Counted from the first letter of the stretch, positions 27,415-36,492 are shown. The stretch is DNA of 64,000 nt from Candidatus Bathyarchaeota archaeon (GCA_021158125.1 JAGGVF010000022.1:62001-126000); one strand, 5' to 3'. Numbers and translations are program-made. Notes: generated by a model from the sequence alone, not told the origin.

Positions 27415-28581
27415 ATGAGAAAAGTAGCCGTAATAGGAATAGGCCACAGTAGATTCGGCGTCAGACAAGACGTAAACATTTGCGAACTGGCATTCGAAGC
27501 TGTTAAACCAGCCCTAGAAGATGCGGGATTAACGCCGAAAGACATTCCATACGTTCCAGTTGCATCAGTAGGAGTTTGGTATGAAGAGCCTTTACCTGCA
27601 GTAGCCATAGCAGAATACTGCGGACTAACTGGAGCAGGACTAGTGAAATTTGAAGCTGCATGCGCAACTGGAAGCGCTGCAGTGTACGCTGCCTACACAG
27701 CGATTGCCAGCGGCCACGTAGACTTAGCAATGGTAATTGGAGCGGAGAAAATGAGGGAAGTAGACACGCCAACCGCTGTAGAACTTATAGGCAGGGCGGG
27801 ATACTACCTTTGGGAATTTGAAAATTTCGGAATGACCTTTCCAGCTTATTACGCACTGCACGCAGTTGCTCACATGAACAAGTATGGAACAACAGAAGAA
27901 GACTTGGCTCGAGTTGCAGTTAAAAACCATAAGTATGGAGCCATGAACCCTCTTGCTCACTTCCAAAGGGAAATAACCATAGACGACGTCTTATCCTCCC
28001 ACGTAATAGCGTGGCCGCTAAAACTCTACGACTGCTGCCCAATAACCGACGGATCCGCCGCAGTGGTATTAGCTTCTGAGGAAAAAGTGAAAGAATTAGG
28101 CATAGACACTCCGGTCTGGATAGAAGCCATAGGATTCTCATCTGGAACAGCCAACCTTTCAAAGAGAAAAGACTACGTAGGCTTAGAAGCCTCAGTTAAG
28201 GCTTCAAGAATGGCATACAACATAGCCAAAATATCACCAGAAGACATTGATGTAGCCACAGTTCACGACTGTTTCACAATAGCGGAAATACTCGCATACG
28301 AAGACGTAGGCTTCTGCAAAAAGGGAGAAGGAACAAAAATGCTCAGAGAAGGAGAAACAGAAATTGGAGGCAGAATACCAGTTAACGTAGATGGAGGGTT
28401 AAAGGCTAAAGGACACCCAATAGGAGCCACAGGAGTCTCCATGATCGCTGAATTAACCAAACAGCTAAGGGAAGAAGTTAAACCTACTTCTAGGCAAGCT
28501 CCCATGAAAAACTATATTGCGATGGCTCACAACGTAGGCGGAACAGGCCACTACTGCTACGTAACCATATTAAAGAGGTGA
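27415..28581 (+). CDS. thiolase (archaeal acetyl-CoA acetyltransferase type)
   Basis: This 388-residue thiolase-fold enzyme carries the nucleophilic Cys in FEAACATGSAAVYAAY, the HDCFTIAEI motif and the catalytic His in AKGHPIGATG. The C-terminal motif is HNVGGTGHYCYV rather than the classical CxG of bacterial thiolases, which places it with the archaeal DUF35-associated thiolases. ATG at 27415 follows GGTGAAAATT; GTG at 27406 is an alternative. The DUF35 gene follows 4 bases after the stop, so the two subunits are probably made together. In the context it would cleave 3-ketoacyl-CoA. Confidence 0.93.
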   Translation: MRKVAVIGIGHSRFGVRQDVNICELAFEAVKPALEDAGLTPKDIPYVPVASVGVWYEEPLPAVAIAEYCGLTGAGLVKFEAACATGSAAVYAAYTAIASGHVDLAMVIGAEKMREVDTPTAVELIGRAGYYLWEFENFGMTFPAYYALHAVAHMNKYGTTEEDLARVAVKNHKYGAMNPLAHFQREITIDDVLSSHVIAWPLKLYDCCPITDGSAAVVLASEEKVKELGIDTPVWIEAIGFSSGTANLSKRKDYVGLEASVKASRMAYNIAKISPEDIDVATVHDCFTIAEILAYEDVGFCKKGEGTKMLREGETEIGGRIPVNVDGGLKAKGHPIGATGVSMIAELTKQLREEVKPTSRQAPMKNYIAMAHNVGGTGHYCYVTILKR

Positions 28582-28585
28582 AAAT

Positions 28586-29017
28586 ATGAGTGAAATGCCA
28601 ACCTTGCGTTCAAGACCCCTAAACATAATCTACAACATACCGATAAGCAAGACGCTAAAATTTTGGGAAGGAATAAAAGAAGGGAAAATTTACACAACAA
28701 AATGCAAGAAATGCGGAAAACTATATTTTCCGCCAGTAGGCGACTGCGCAAATTGTCTCTCATCTGACATGGAATGGGTTGAACTCAGCGGCGAGGGAGA
28801 AATAGAAACCTTCACTCATGTAATTGTTAAGCCAGCAAGCTTCCAAAACGAACCTCCCTACACAGTGGCTATTGCAAGACTTAAAGAGGGAGTTAGAGCC
28901 CTAGCATGGCTAACAGGTGTAAAAAAGAAAGACGTAAAAGTCGGCTTAAAAGTTAAACTAGTCGCAAAAGTCACCCCTGAAGGAAGGCTTACATACGAGT
29001 TTAAACCAATCCAATAA
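28586..29017 (+). CDS. DUF35 (OB-fold and zinc ribbon) acyl-CoA-binding partner of thiolase
   Basis: The 143-residue protein has an N-terminal helix, a rubredoxin-like zinc ribbon CKKCGKLYFPPVGDCANC (about 38-55) and an OB fold. In methanogens the DUF35 protein bridges acetoacetyl-CoA thiolase and HMG-CoA synthase and holds the shared CoA pantetheine arm. Here it follows the thiolase but no HMG-CoA synthase is present, so it likely supports the thiolase in the degradation cluster. ATG is preceded by AGGTGA. Confidence 0.92.
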   Translation: MSEMPTLRSRPLNIIYNIPISKTLKFWEGIKEGKIYTTKCKKCGKLYFPPVGDCANCLSSDMEWVELSGEGEIETFTHVIVKPASFQNEPPYTVAIARLKEGVRALAWLTGVKKKDVKVGLKVKLVAKVTPEGRLTYEFKPIQ

Positions 29018-29030
29018 AGGTGAAAAAATT

Positions 29031-30218
29031 ATGGTTGAAGTAAAACGCATCGCAGTAGTTGGAGCCGGAATGATGGGGCATGGAATAGCCCAAGTCTTCG
29101 CCATGAAAGGCTACGAAGTAAAACTACTAGACATCAACGAAGAAATATTGAAAAAAGCCATGCAAAGCATAGAATGGAGCCTAAACAAATTCGTTGAAAA
29201 AAGAAGGATAAGAAAGGAAGATGCAGACGCGGCTCTGTCAAGAATTAAGACAACAACAGCCTATGAAGAAGCTGCAAAAGACATAGACTTCGCAATAGAA
29301 GCAGTACCAGAAAACATTGAATTAAAAAAGAAAGTTTTCGCCAAAATAGACGAAGTTGCCCCTCCGCACACTATTATTGCCACAAACACGTCAACGTTAA
29401 GCATAACAGAAATGGGAAACGCAACGAAAAGGCCGGATAAAGCCGTTGGAATGCACTGGTTTAATCCGCCGCAACTGATGCAGCTAATAGAAGTAGTCAA
29501 AGGCGACCAAACAAGCGACGAAACAGTGAACACGGTTATGGAACTAAGCAAAAAACTTGGAAAAACCCCGATCCTATGCAAAAAGGATGTGAGAGGCTTC
29601 ATAGTCAACAGAATTCTCGGATGTGTCTTCAACGAAGCATTCTGGGCCTACCACAGAGGAGAAACAACCAAAGAAGGGATAGACGCCTCAGCAAAATATA
29701 CAGGCGGGTTTCCAATGGGATGGTTCGAACTTGCCGATTTTGTCGGCTTAGATATAGCCTACGAAGTAGGAAAAGTCCTCTACCAAGCCTATGGAGAAAG
29801 ATTCAAACCATGCACAGAAGTGATAGAGCCGCTAGTTAAAGAAGGAAAACTAGGCCAAAAGACAGGAGAAGGCTTCTACGACTGGAGCAAGGGAAGGCCA
29901 AGAATACCTTTCGAGTTGTCAGACGAATATGATGTGGAAAGGTCGTGGCTAGTAGCCATAAACGAGGCGGCATGGCTAGTCTACGAAGAAGTTGCAGAGC
30001 CGGAAAGCATAGATACGGGAATGAAGCTAGGGACAGGGTGGCCATCCGGCCCATGCGAATATGCTGACAGAAAGGGGATAGACTGGGCACTTAACGGGCT
30101 TAAGGAGCTCCATCAAAAATACAATATGGAAATGTATAGGCCTTGCCCATTACTTGAGGAGTACGCAGCAAAAGGCTGGTTAGGGAAAAAATCTGGAAGG
30201 GGATTCTACCAATACTAA
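29031..30218 (+). CDS. 3-hydroxyacyl-CoA dehydrogenase
   Basis: The 395-residue NAD-dependent enzyme starts with a Rossmann fold VVGAGMMGHGIAQVFAMKGY, carries the catalytic His-Glu region (AVGMHWFNPPQLMQLIEVVKG) and has two tandem C-terminal 3HCDH helical domains (about 190-290 and 305-395), the duplicated arrangement seen in many archaeal homologues. It oxidises 3-hydroxyacyl-CoA to 3-ketoacyl-CoA. ATG is preceded by AAAGGTGA, and the gene closes the operon with ACAD, hydratase, thiolase and DUF35. Confidence 0.95.
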   Translation: MVEVKRIAVVGAGMMGHGIAQVFAMKGYEVKLLDINEEILKKAMQSIEWSLNKFVEKRRIRKEDADAALSRIKTTTAYEEAAKDIDFAIEAVPENIELKKKVFAKIDEVAPPHTIIATNTSTLSITEMGNATKRPDKAVGMHWFNPPQLMQLIEVVKGDQTSDETVNTVMELSKKLGKTPILCKKDVRGFIVNRILGCVFNEAFWAYHRGETTKEGIDASAKYTGGFPMGWFELADFVGLDIAYEVGKVLYQAYGERFKPCTEVIEPLVKEGKLGQKTGEGFYDWSKGRPRIPFELSDEYDVERSWLVAINEAAWLVYEEVAEPESIDTGMKLGTGWPSGPCEYADRKGIDWALNGLKELHQKYNMEMYRPCPLLEEYAAKGWLGKKSGRGFYQY

Positions 30219-30240
30219 CTTTTCCGCCCTTCTTTTCCAT

Positions 30241-30648
30241 TCACTTCAGATACTTCTTATAGTATTCCCGTGCCACCTTTACAGCTTCATTAAGAACCTT
30301 AAGTATTTTCGGTTCTCTCCCAGTTAATTTGGCATATTCAGCAAAGTATTTCTTTACCTCCGAAACTTTACCATTATAAATAGCTAGGCCGCCGGCCATT
30401 CTATACCACATAGCAGCTCTTAAATTATCTTTCTCCTTTTTGAACTTTTCAGCGTTGGCTACAGCATCTTTGATTGAAACATTTATTTTCCTTGGGTCTA
30501 AAAACATCACGTCTTTTAAGGCATTATAAACCTCCAAGTTGCCTTTGCACAGCTTTTCAAGTTCAGTAGGCCCCACGCTTTTCTCATTTTCCTTTATAAT
30601 TTTTTCCTCTGCTTTTTTCTTTTTAAATAATCGATCTAGAATGCCCAT
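30241..30648 (-). CDS. small hypothetical helical protein
   Basis: No family is recognised. The 135-residue protein has a lysine-rich N terminus (MGILDRLFKKKKAEEK), then predicted helices with a TPR-like pair in NLRAAMWYRMAGGLAIYNGKVSEVKKYFAEYAKLTG. There is no signal peptide or membrane segment. It converges on the 3-hydroxyacyl-CoA dehydrogenase gene and lies upstream of the tRNA on the other strand. ATG at 30648. Confidence 0.65.
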   Translation of the reverse strand: MGILDRLFKKKKAEEKIIKENEKSVGPTELEKLCKGNLEVYNALKDVMFLDPRKINVSIKDAVANAEKFKKEKDNLRAAMWYRMAGGLAIYNGKVSEVKKYFAEYAKLTGREPKILKVLNEAVKVAREYYKKYLK

Positions 30649-30765
30649 GATAATTACCTTCTTGATAAAAATGAACGGATAATTGACCTATTAACTTTAC
30701 GATAACAAAACGCATAAAAATTATGAGAAGAACAAACGGAACTGAAAATAAAAATTAAACAAGTT

Positions 30766-30841
30766 GCGGCCGTAGTCTAGCCTGGTAGGACGCCGGCCTC
30801 CCGAGCCGATGACCCGGGTTCAAATCCCGGCGGCCGCACCA
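30766..30841 (+). tRNA. tRNA-Gly (CCC), CCA encoded
   Basis: The acceptor stem GCGGCCG pairs with CGGCCGC at 30831-30837, followed by A and an encoded CCA at 30839-30841. The D arm (GTCT/GGAC), anticodon loop CTCCCGA with anticodon CCC, and T arm CCGGG-TTCAAAT-CCCGG are clear. Positions 27 and 43 are C and A, leaving the anticodon stem with four good pairs. No intron is present. Confidence 0.95.
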
Positions 30842-31202
30842 AATTAGAAATCAACTCATGCCGATAACTGAACCAAAGCTGTTAAATGCCTGCTTTCCTT
30901 AAAATAGCTAATAAAAGAAGGGTAAAGAAAAGGATTCCAAGCGAAGGGTGACGATGGTTTAGCCTGAAGCACGTTTATAGAGACGTTTTTCATTTTCTAA
31001 AATGTCTCTGAGTGAATTTTGCTTCATTTTTAACCTTTACAATTAATTTTAACTGTTCGTCCCTTTTAACTTGCAAAGGAGACTTCAAACTGTACTATAG
31101 CTAAATTGACTAAACCTAAATGCTGCATTTTAAGAGGCAAAAGAATAATATCGTTAAAATATTTATTCTCATGTAATCGTTACCATCAAAGGTGCAATAA
31201 TT
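30842..31202. other. 361-base noncoding region with one stable hairpin
   Basis: I see no convincing gene here. An 11-base-pair hairpin occupies 30979-31009 (arm AGAGACGTTTT, nine-base loop, arm AAAATGTCTCT, one G-U pair). Nearby sequences at 30948-30954 (GTGACGA) and CTGA at 30964 and 31008 loosely resemble C/D guide RNA boxes but are not convincing. The last 60 bases are AT-rich and probably hold the archaeosortase promoter. Confidence 0.4.
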
Positions 31203-32162
31203 GTGAGTAGAAGAAAAGCAACGTTGAAGTTTATACATATAGCCTCTATTTTAACACCGATAATCATTTTGTTTTTCGTGGATTTTAACTCGTTTAACTA
31301 TACTTGGAAGGGAAGAGCGTACTACCTTTTTTTCGTTTGGCTTTTTCTTCTTGAAGTTTTTTTGAATTGGGGTAAAATCAGAGTAAACTTTGAAAGGTTT
31401 TCTTTTCTAAAAATTTTTCTTTTCGTTTTTCCGACGTTTTTTGTTATTTGGTTTCATTTTTTAGGTTTGAAACAAACTGTAGTTGATTATGGGGTTCAAC
31501 TTAAAATTCCTTTAATTGTTACTTGGTCTTTATCTGTTGAATATGTTTGTCTTTCAATTCTTTTTCTTTTTTTGGTGCTAGTTCTTTATGGAGTTAAAGG
31601 TTCAGCAAACTTTCTAGTTTCACATTCATTTCTTTTTTTGATAGCCATTATTTATTTAGTTGATACTTTATATCCATTTGGAGCTTTTACGCCTTTTCAG
31701 GCTTTAGTTCCTTTCACAACTTCGTTTGCGTCTCAAATTTTGAATTTAATGGGGTATAAAACGAGTATTACCAGTGAAAATGGGGGAGTCCCTGTGCTTG
31801 CACTTTTCAAGGATAATCGATTAGTTTGTTCTTATGGGATAGGCTGGCCATGCGCTGGTATTCAAGGATTGCTTATCTATACTTTTACAGTAGTTTTCTT
31901 CTTAAGGGATTTACCGCTATCTTTTAGGAAGAAGGCGATTATTTATTCTGTAGGGGCTGTGGGGGCCTATACCGTTAATGCGTTTCGAATAGTCTTAATA
32001 TACCTTATAACAATTGAGCAAGGGAGTAATGCCGCCAAGGTTTTTCATGACATCTACGGCGGATTGTTATCCATGTCTTGGATAATCGCCTATATAATTA
32101 TCATCACGATAATTTCCCAAAGATTATACCTCAAAAGTGAAGAGATTAAGAGTAAAGCTTAG
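31203..32162 (+). CDS. archaeosortase (archaeosortase/exosortase family)
   Basis: The 319-residue polytopic membrane protein has the three invariant archaeosortase residues in order: Cys217 in GWPCAGIQG, Arg262 in VNAFRIVLIYL and His282 in VFHDIYGG, each near a membrane edge in the last third. About eight membrane segments are predicted. Archaeosortases cut C-terminal sorting signals of surface proteins and link them to lipid. The next gene encodes a large surface protein with a matching C-terminal signal 120 bases downstream. The gene is notably T-rich with TTT and CTT codons. Start is GTG at 31203. Which named subtype it belongs to cannot be decided by eye. Confidence 0.88.
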   Translation: MSRRKATLKFIHIASILTPIIILFFVDFNSFNYTWKGRAYYLFFVWLFLLEVFLNWGKIRVNFERFSFLKIFLFVFPTFFVIWFHFLGLKQTVVDYGVQLKIPLIVTWSLSVEYVCLSILFLFLVLVLYGVKGSANFLVSHSFLFLIAIIYLVDTLYPFGAFTPFQALVPFTTSFASQILNLMGYKTSITSENGGVPVLALFKDNRLVCSYGIGWPCAGIQGLLIYTFTVVFFLRDLPLSFRKKAIIYSVGAVGAYTVNAFRIVLIYLITIEQGSNAAKVFHDIYGGLLSMSWIIAYIIIITIISQRLYLKSEEIKSKA

Positions 32163-32317
32163 ATTTGTTGTTAAGGCATCTTTTTCTATATCTCTGATTA
32201 ATCAGGATTTAAATCTTTAATGGGGGTCTTTTGAAATAAACTTAAGTTATAGAAGATTATTCCGGAAATTTTAAATTTGAATTGAACCTAAGGTTAATTG
32301 CGAAGGGAGAGGGGGCT

Positions 32318-35300
32318 TTGAAAAAGTTCTGCTATGTTGGTGTTCTATTCTTAGTTTTGGTTCTACTAAACTTTCCAGCTATGTTTAGTTTTAGCGCTGC
32401 CGGCGAATCCTCAGCGGTTTTATGGAGCGACAAAAAGGATTACTTCCCAGATGAGACAGCTCGAATCTTCGGGTATGGTTTTGCCCCATTCAGTCAGGTT
32501 AATGTAACTGTTGTGAGGCCTGATTTAAATTCTGACATAATTGTAGCTAATACTGATGAATTTGGGTATTTCGAATGTCACTATCAGCTTGACGGGATTC
32601 ACGGAACTTTTAATGTGACAGCAACAGATGGAGTTAATACAGCCACAACAAGCTTTCAAAATTGCCTATTCTTGATAGTTAAGTGGTGCAGTCACTGTTG
32701 CTGGTACATCAAGGTTAGGGCGGTTGCCCTGAAGCCTTGGAAGAGCTATTACGTGAAGTATTTTGATCCAAACGGGGTTGAAAGGAGACAGAGCCCAACC
32801 TACAGCGGAGTGGTATGGTTTAAGGATAATTTTACAATAGTTCCCTCTCTTCCAGATATACTCGGCTGGTGGACCGTAAAACTTTATGAAAATGATGTGG
32901 TTAGAAGGATAAAATGTGTTTATGTAGGTAAAATGGTTTGGACAACTGATTCAACCTACAACAACCTTGTTACCTCCTTTAATCAAGGAGAAACTATTTA
33001 TTTCAAGGCCATAGGCCTGAATCCCAATATGTACTACAAGTTTATGTTCAAAACTCCCTCCGGAAACAAAATTTATGTTGGCGACTGGACCACCGGTGTA
33101 GAAACTCTAACTGGAAGCTACACTTTGCCACCGGATGCAGAGACTGGCTCTTGGAAGCTTCACGTTAGAGAAGCCTCAGATGCATCTGGAACATGCGAAC
33201 ATCACTACGTGGATACCTGCTATTTTGAAGTAACTGTAGCACCGCCGCCCCCTCCAAGATATTATTTAACCGTAAAAACTGACCCTGAAGGAATAGTAAC
33301 TATACCCGGTGAGGGCTGGTATAATGCTTCCACCTATGTTAACTTGACAGCACCCGACTTAGTTGCTGGACCAGCCAACAATATTAGGTATAGATTTGAT
33401 TACTGGGATGTTGACGGCGTCTCGCAGGGAACTGGCATAACAGATATAACTGTTTTTATGGATGCTAACCATACCGCGACCGCGCATTATGTCGTCCAAT
33501 ATTATTTGAATATGACCGCTAATCCGCCAGATGTTACCGTTCCCTCAGGTGAGGGCTGGTATGACGCTAACACTACAGTTTCAATTTTTGCGCCGGAGTT
33601 TGTTAGCGTAGTTGCTGGAGCTTCACGTTATAGATTTGATAGTTGGACTACTGCTGATATGAGCGAGATTGCTGATCCATACTCGTATTCTACAACCGTC
33701 TATCTCGACAAACCAAAGACTGTTACAGCCAACTACGTTAAACAATACAAGATTACCTTTGAACAAACAGGCGTTGATTCAGATTATACTGGAACCATTT
33801 TGACTGTTGATGGAAACGATTATGATTACAGTTCTCTTCCAGTTTCATTCTGGTGGGACGAAGGCTCAACCCACACCTTCGCTTACTACTCTCCGTTAGT
33901 TGTCACTCCAAACCTGAAAAGATACGTTTGGACATCCACAACTGGACTTTCAAACCAGCAAAGCGACACAATAACCGTGACAACAAATGGAACAATAACC
34001 GGAAACTACAAGACACAATACTATCTTAACCTAGAGACTTCGCCCTCCGGAATAACCACTCCGGTTGGCGAGGGCTGGTATGACGCCGGCGCAACAGCCT
34101 CAATTTCAACTGAAGAAATAATTGAATTTTCATCGGATGGCCGCTACAAATTCGTCAAATGGACAACTGGAGACATGAGCGAAATATCCGATCCCTACTC
34201 AGCTTCAACCACTGTTCTAATGGACAAAGCGAAGACCGTGACCGCCAATTACGAGACTCAATACAAGCTCACAGTAAGAACAAACGGATTAGAAACCTAT
34301 GTCACGAACGTCTACAATGGAACAGACGTCCTTGGAACGGCAACCGACGCTACACCCTACACCGGATGGTTCGACGAAGGAGCAATTATCTACCTAAACA
34401 TCGACAGTCCAATAACAGATTCTTCGGAGAGAAAAGTCTTCACCGAATGGTCTGGAGACGCCACAGGCACCGATAGACCACTTACACTAACAATGGATTC
34501 AGCAAAGGACATAACCGCCAACTACAAAACTCAATATTTCATAGTTTTCACACAATCAGGCCTAGACGACACAGCCACAGGCACAGTAGTAACAATAAAC
34601 TCCGCAGATTACGAATTTACCGATTTGCCCTACAGCATATGGGCCGATGAAGGCTCAACCTTCACGTATTCATATCAAGATATAGTTTTAAGCAGCACTG
34701 CTGGTAAAAGATTTAAACTTGTTGGAGTTTCCGGCCCCACCTCTCCATTCACCGTTACTGGACCAATCACGGTAACTGGAAACTACAAGATTCAGTATCA
34801 AGTTACATTTGATCAGACCGGACTTGACCCCTCGGCTACTGGAACAGTAGTCACAGTTAATGGAACTCCACTAGATTATGGCTCCCTCCCCTTCAGCCAA
34901 TGGCTAGATGAAGGAACAACCGTCACTTATAGCTATGAAAGCATAGTTTCCAGCACTACGCAAGGAAAAAGATTCAGCCTATCCGACATAACCGGGCCAG
35001 CTTCACCCTTCATAGTCGACGGGCCTAAAACGATAATTGGAAACTACTTAACCCAATATTACTTAACGGTAACCTCTCCCTTCGGCACCCCCTCAGGTGA
35101 GGGCTGGTATGACGCCGGCGCAACAGCCTACGCCGGATTAGACACAGGCCTAATTGATCATGGAAACGGAACCAGAAGAATATTTGTAAACTGGAGCGGT
35201 GACGCTTCAGGAACCAACTATGCACAGAGCGACCCAATTACAATGAACGCCCCCAAAGAAGCAATAGCCAATTGGCAAACCCAGTACTATCTAACCGTTC

Positions 35301-36130
35301 AAGTTGACCCATCAGGAATAACAACTATTCCAGGTGAGGGCTGGTATAACAAATCTGAAACAGTCATGCTAACAGCCCCCGATGTAGCTGGCTATCAATT
35401 TGACTACTGGGACATTGACGGAACTTCACAGGGAACTGGCGTAAGTACAATAACGGTGCAAATGAATGCGCCTCACACAGCTACTGCACATTATAAAGAA
35501 ATAACAAAGTATACGCTTACAATCACGGCGACAACCGGTGGAACCACCTCTCCTACGCCTGGAACTTACACTTACGACGAAGGAACCATAGTTTCAGTTA
35601 CTGCAATACCGGAGGAAGGCTACTTCCTCGACCACTGGGAGCTTGACGGAAGCTATTATGGAACAGACCTAACAGTTGAAGTTACTATGAACGCCGACCA
35701 TGAATTGAAGGCAATATTCTCACCAACAGTTAAAGTTTCAATAACTCCGCCTTCAGCTACAATAAATGTTGGAGATTCAGTTACGTTCACTGCATCGCCT
35801 TCCGGAGGTAAACCACCATACAGTTACCAATGGTACTTAAATGGAAACCCAATTCCAGGAGCAAATTCAAGCACTTGGACGTTCACAGGCACAAAATCCG
35901 GAATCTACTACATATACGTTGTAGTTACTGATTCTGCGCGTAATGAGGCGCAATCCTCAACAGCTAAAGTTACAGTGAGAACGCCTATAGTGGGCGGGCC
36001 TGTCTTTCCAATAAGCACCTCGGACTCCGAGTTACCCTCGTCATCCTATGATGTGTTCTTAACGTTCCCATTAGTTTTCCTAGCCATGACATTTTACCTT
36101 ATCATAAGAAGGAGGAAGAGACGAAACTAA
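32318..36130 (+). CDS. large repeat surface protein with C-terminal archaeosortase-type sorting signal
   Basis: The protein has about 1270 residues. A signal peptide (MKKFCYVGVLFLVLVLLNF) is followed by two or three beta domains, then ten tandem InlB-B-repeat-like modules of 70-90 residues, each ending in a form of ANY-x-TQY. They begin near 33260, 33498, 33741, 34017, 34260, 34532, 34796, 35054, 35283 and 35510. Two subtypes alternate: GEGWY modules and F-x-Q-x-GLD-x-x-ATGT modules. An Ig-like domain (VKVSITPPSATINVGDSVTF) comes next. The C terminus is tripartite: VGGPVFPIS, about 20 hydrophobic residues, then RRRKRRN. TTG at 32318 follows a GGGAGAGGGGG site; an upstream TTG at 32282 is less likely. 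Cell-surface anchoring by the adjacent archaeosortase is inferred. Confidence 0.85.
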   Translation: MKKFCYVGVLFLVLVLLNFPAMFSFSAAGESSAVLWSDKKDYFPDETARIFGYGFAPFSQVNVTVVRPDLNSDIIVANTDEFGYFECHYQLDGIHGTFNVTATDGVNTATTSFQNCLFLIVKWCSHCCWYIKVRAVALKPWKSYYVKYFDPNGVERRQSPTYSGVVWFKDNFTIVPSLPDILGWWTVKLYENDVVRRIKCVYVGKMVWTTDSTYNNLVTSFNQGETIYFKAIGLNPNMYYKFMFKTPSGNKIYVGDWTTGVETLTGSYTLPPDAETGSWKLHVREASDASGTCEHHYVDTCYFEVTVAPPPPPRYYLTVKTDPEGIVTIPGEGWYNASTYVNLTAPDLVAGPANNIRYRFDYWDVDGVSQGTGITDITVFMDANHTATAHYVVQYYLNMTANPPDVTVPSGEGWYDANTTVSIFAPEFVSVVAGASRYRFDSWTTADMSEIADPYSYSTTVYLDKPKTVTANYVKQYKITFEQTGVDSDYTGTILTVDGNDYDYSSLPVSFWWDEGSTHTFAYYSPLVVTPNLKRYVWTSTTGLSNQQSDTITVTTNGTITGNYKTQYYLNLETSPSGITTPVGEGWYDAGATASISTEEIIEFSSDGRYKFVKWTTGDMSEISDPYSASTTVLMDKAKTVTANYETQYKLTVRTNGLETYVTNVYNGTDVLGTATDATPYTGWFDEGAIIYLNIDSPITDSSERKVFTEWSGDATGTDRPLTLTMDSAKDITANYKTQYFIVFTQSGLDDTATGTVVTINSADYEFTDLPYSIWADEGSTFTYSYQDIVLSSTAGKRFKLVGVSGPTSPFTVTGPITVTGNYKIQYQVTFDQTGLDPSATGTVVTVNGTPLDYGSLPFSQWLDEGTTVTYSYESIVSSTTQGKRFSLSDITGPASPFIVDGPKTIIGNYLTQYYLTVTSPFGTPSGEGWYDAGATAYAGLDTGLIDHGNGTRRIFVNWSGDASGTNYAQSDPITMNAPKEAIANWQTQYYLTVQVDPSGITTIPGEGWYNKSETVMLTAPDVAGYQFDYWDIDGTSQGTGVSTITVQMNAPHTATAHYKEITKYTLTITATTGGTTSPTPGTYTYDEGTIVSVTAIPEEGYFLDHWELDGSYYGTDLTVEVTMNADHELKAIFSPTVKVSITPPSATINVGDSVTFTASPSGGKPPYSYQWYLNGNPIPGANSSTWTFTGTKSGIYYIYVVVTDSARNEAQSSTAKVTVRTPIVGGPVFPISTSDSELPSSSYDVFLTFPLVFLAMTFYLIIRRRKRRN

Positions 36131-36429
36131 GCTTCTCTTTTTTCAGTTTTTAAATGTTCAACTAAAACATTGTAAAGTTGGAGACGTAGATTTTCTCCCT
36201 TAACTTTCATTTTTCTGATATGCCCAATTTTTTCCGCTAGATTTTTGAATCCCCAAACATCTCTAAACCAGTTTTCAAAGTCTCCACGTGAAGTGTGAAA
36301 TTCTAAAGATTTTATGTCGATTTCCTTTATTTTCTCTAAGAACTCTTCAATTGAGGAAGCTTTCTCTCCAATATAATTGCCTATGGACGTGAAGAAATAG
36401 AAGGCCTTTTCCCTTGAAACTTTTCTCAA
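36127..36429 (-). CDS. DUF5752 family protein
   Basis: The 100-residue protein has the DUF5752 pattern: AFYFFTSIGNYIGEKASSIEEFLEKIKEID, then SLEFHTSRGDFENWFRDVWG and a C-terminal helix. The family is small, cytosolic and of unknown function, often found in archaea next to amylase or stress genes. Start is TTG at 36429. Its stop overlaps the end of the large surface protein gene by 4 bases on the opposite strand. Confidence 0.75.
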   Translation of the reverse strand: MRKVSREKAFYFFTSIGNYIGEKASSIEEFLEKIKEIDIKSLEFHTSRGDFENWFRDVWGFKNLAEKIGHIRKMKVKGENLRLQLYNVLVEHLKTEKREA

Positions 36430-36471
36430 TATTTAATCGGTCCCCTAGTTTAGCTGATAACTCTCAGTTCT

Positions 36472-36492
36472 GTAAATATATTGTATATTACA
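36472..36492. promoter_or_regulatory. imperfect palindrome upstream of DUF5752 gene
   Basis: GTAAATATA, TTG, TATATTAC form an imperfect inverted repeat (one bulged base) about 45 bases before the DUF5752 start on the minus strand. The AT-rich sequence could be operator or promoter; a TATA-like element lies further right. Evidence is positional and by symmetry only. Confidence 0.3.

Noticed and set aside
30766..30841. tRNA-Gly as an integration site
   Set aside because: No partial copy of the tRNA 3' end and no integrase were found in the window.
30948..31011. Possible C/D box guide RNA
   Set aside because: The box C match is degenerate, the internal D'/C' pair is unclear and the spacing does not fit standard guides.
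34159..34476. Arg-rich ORF inside the repeat protein gene
   Set aside because: It is an alternative frame of a repetitive coding sequence with unnatural composition.
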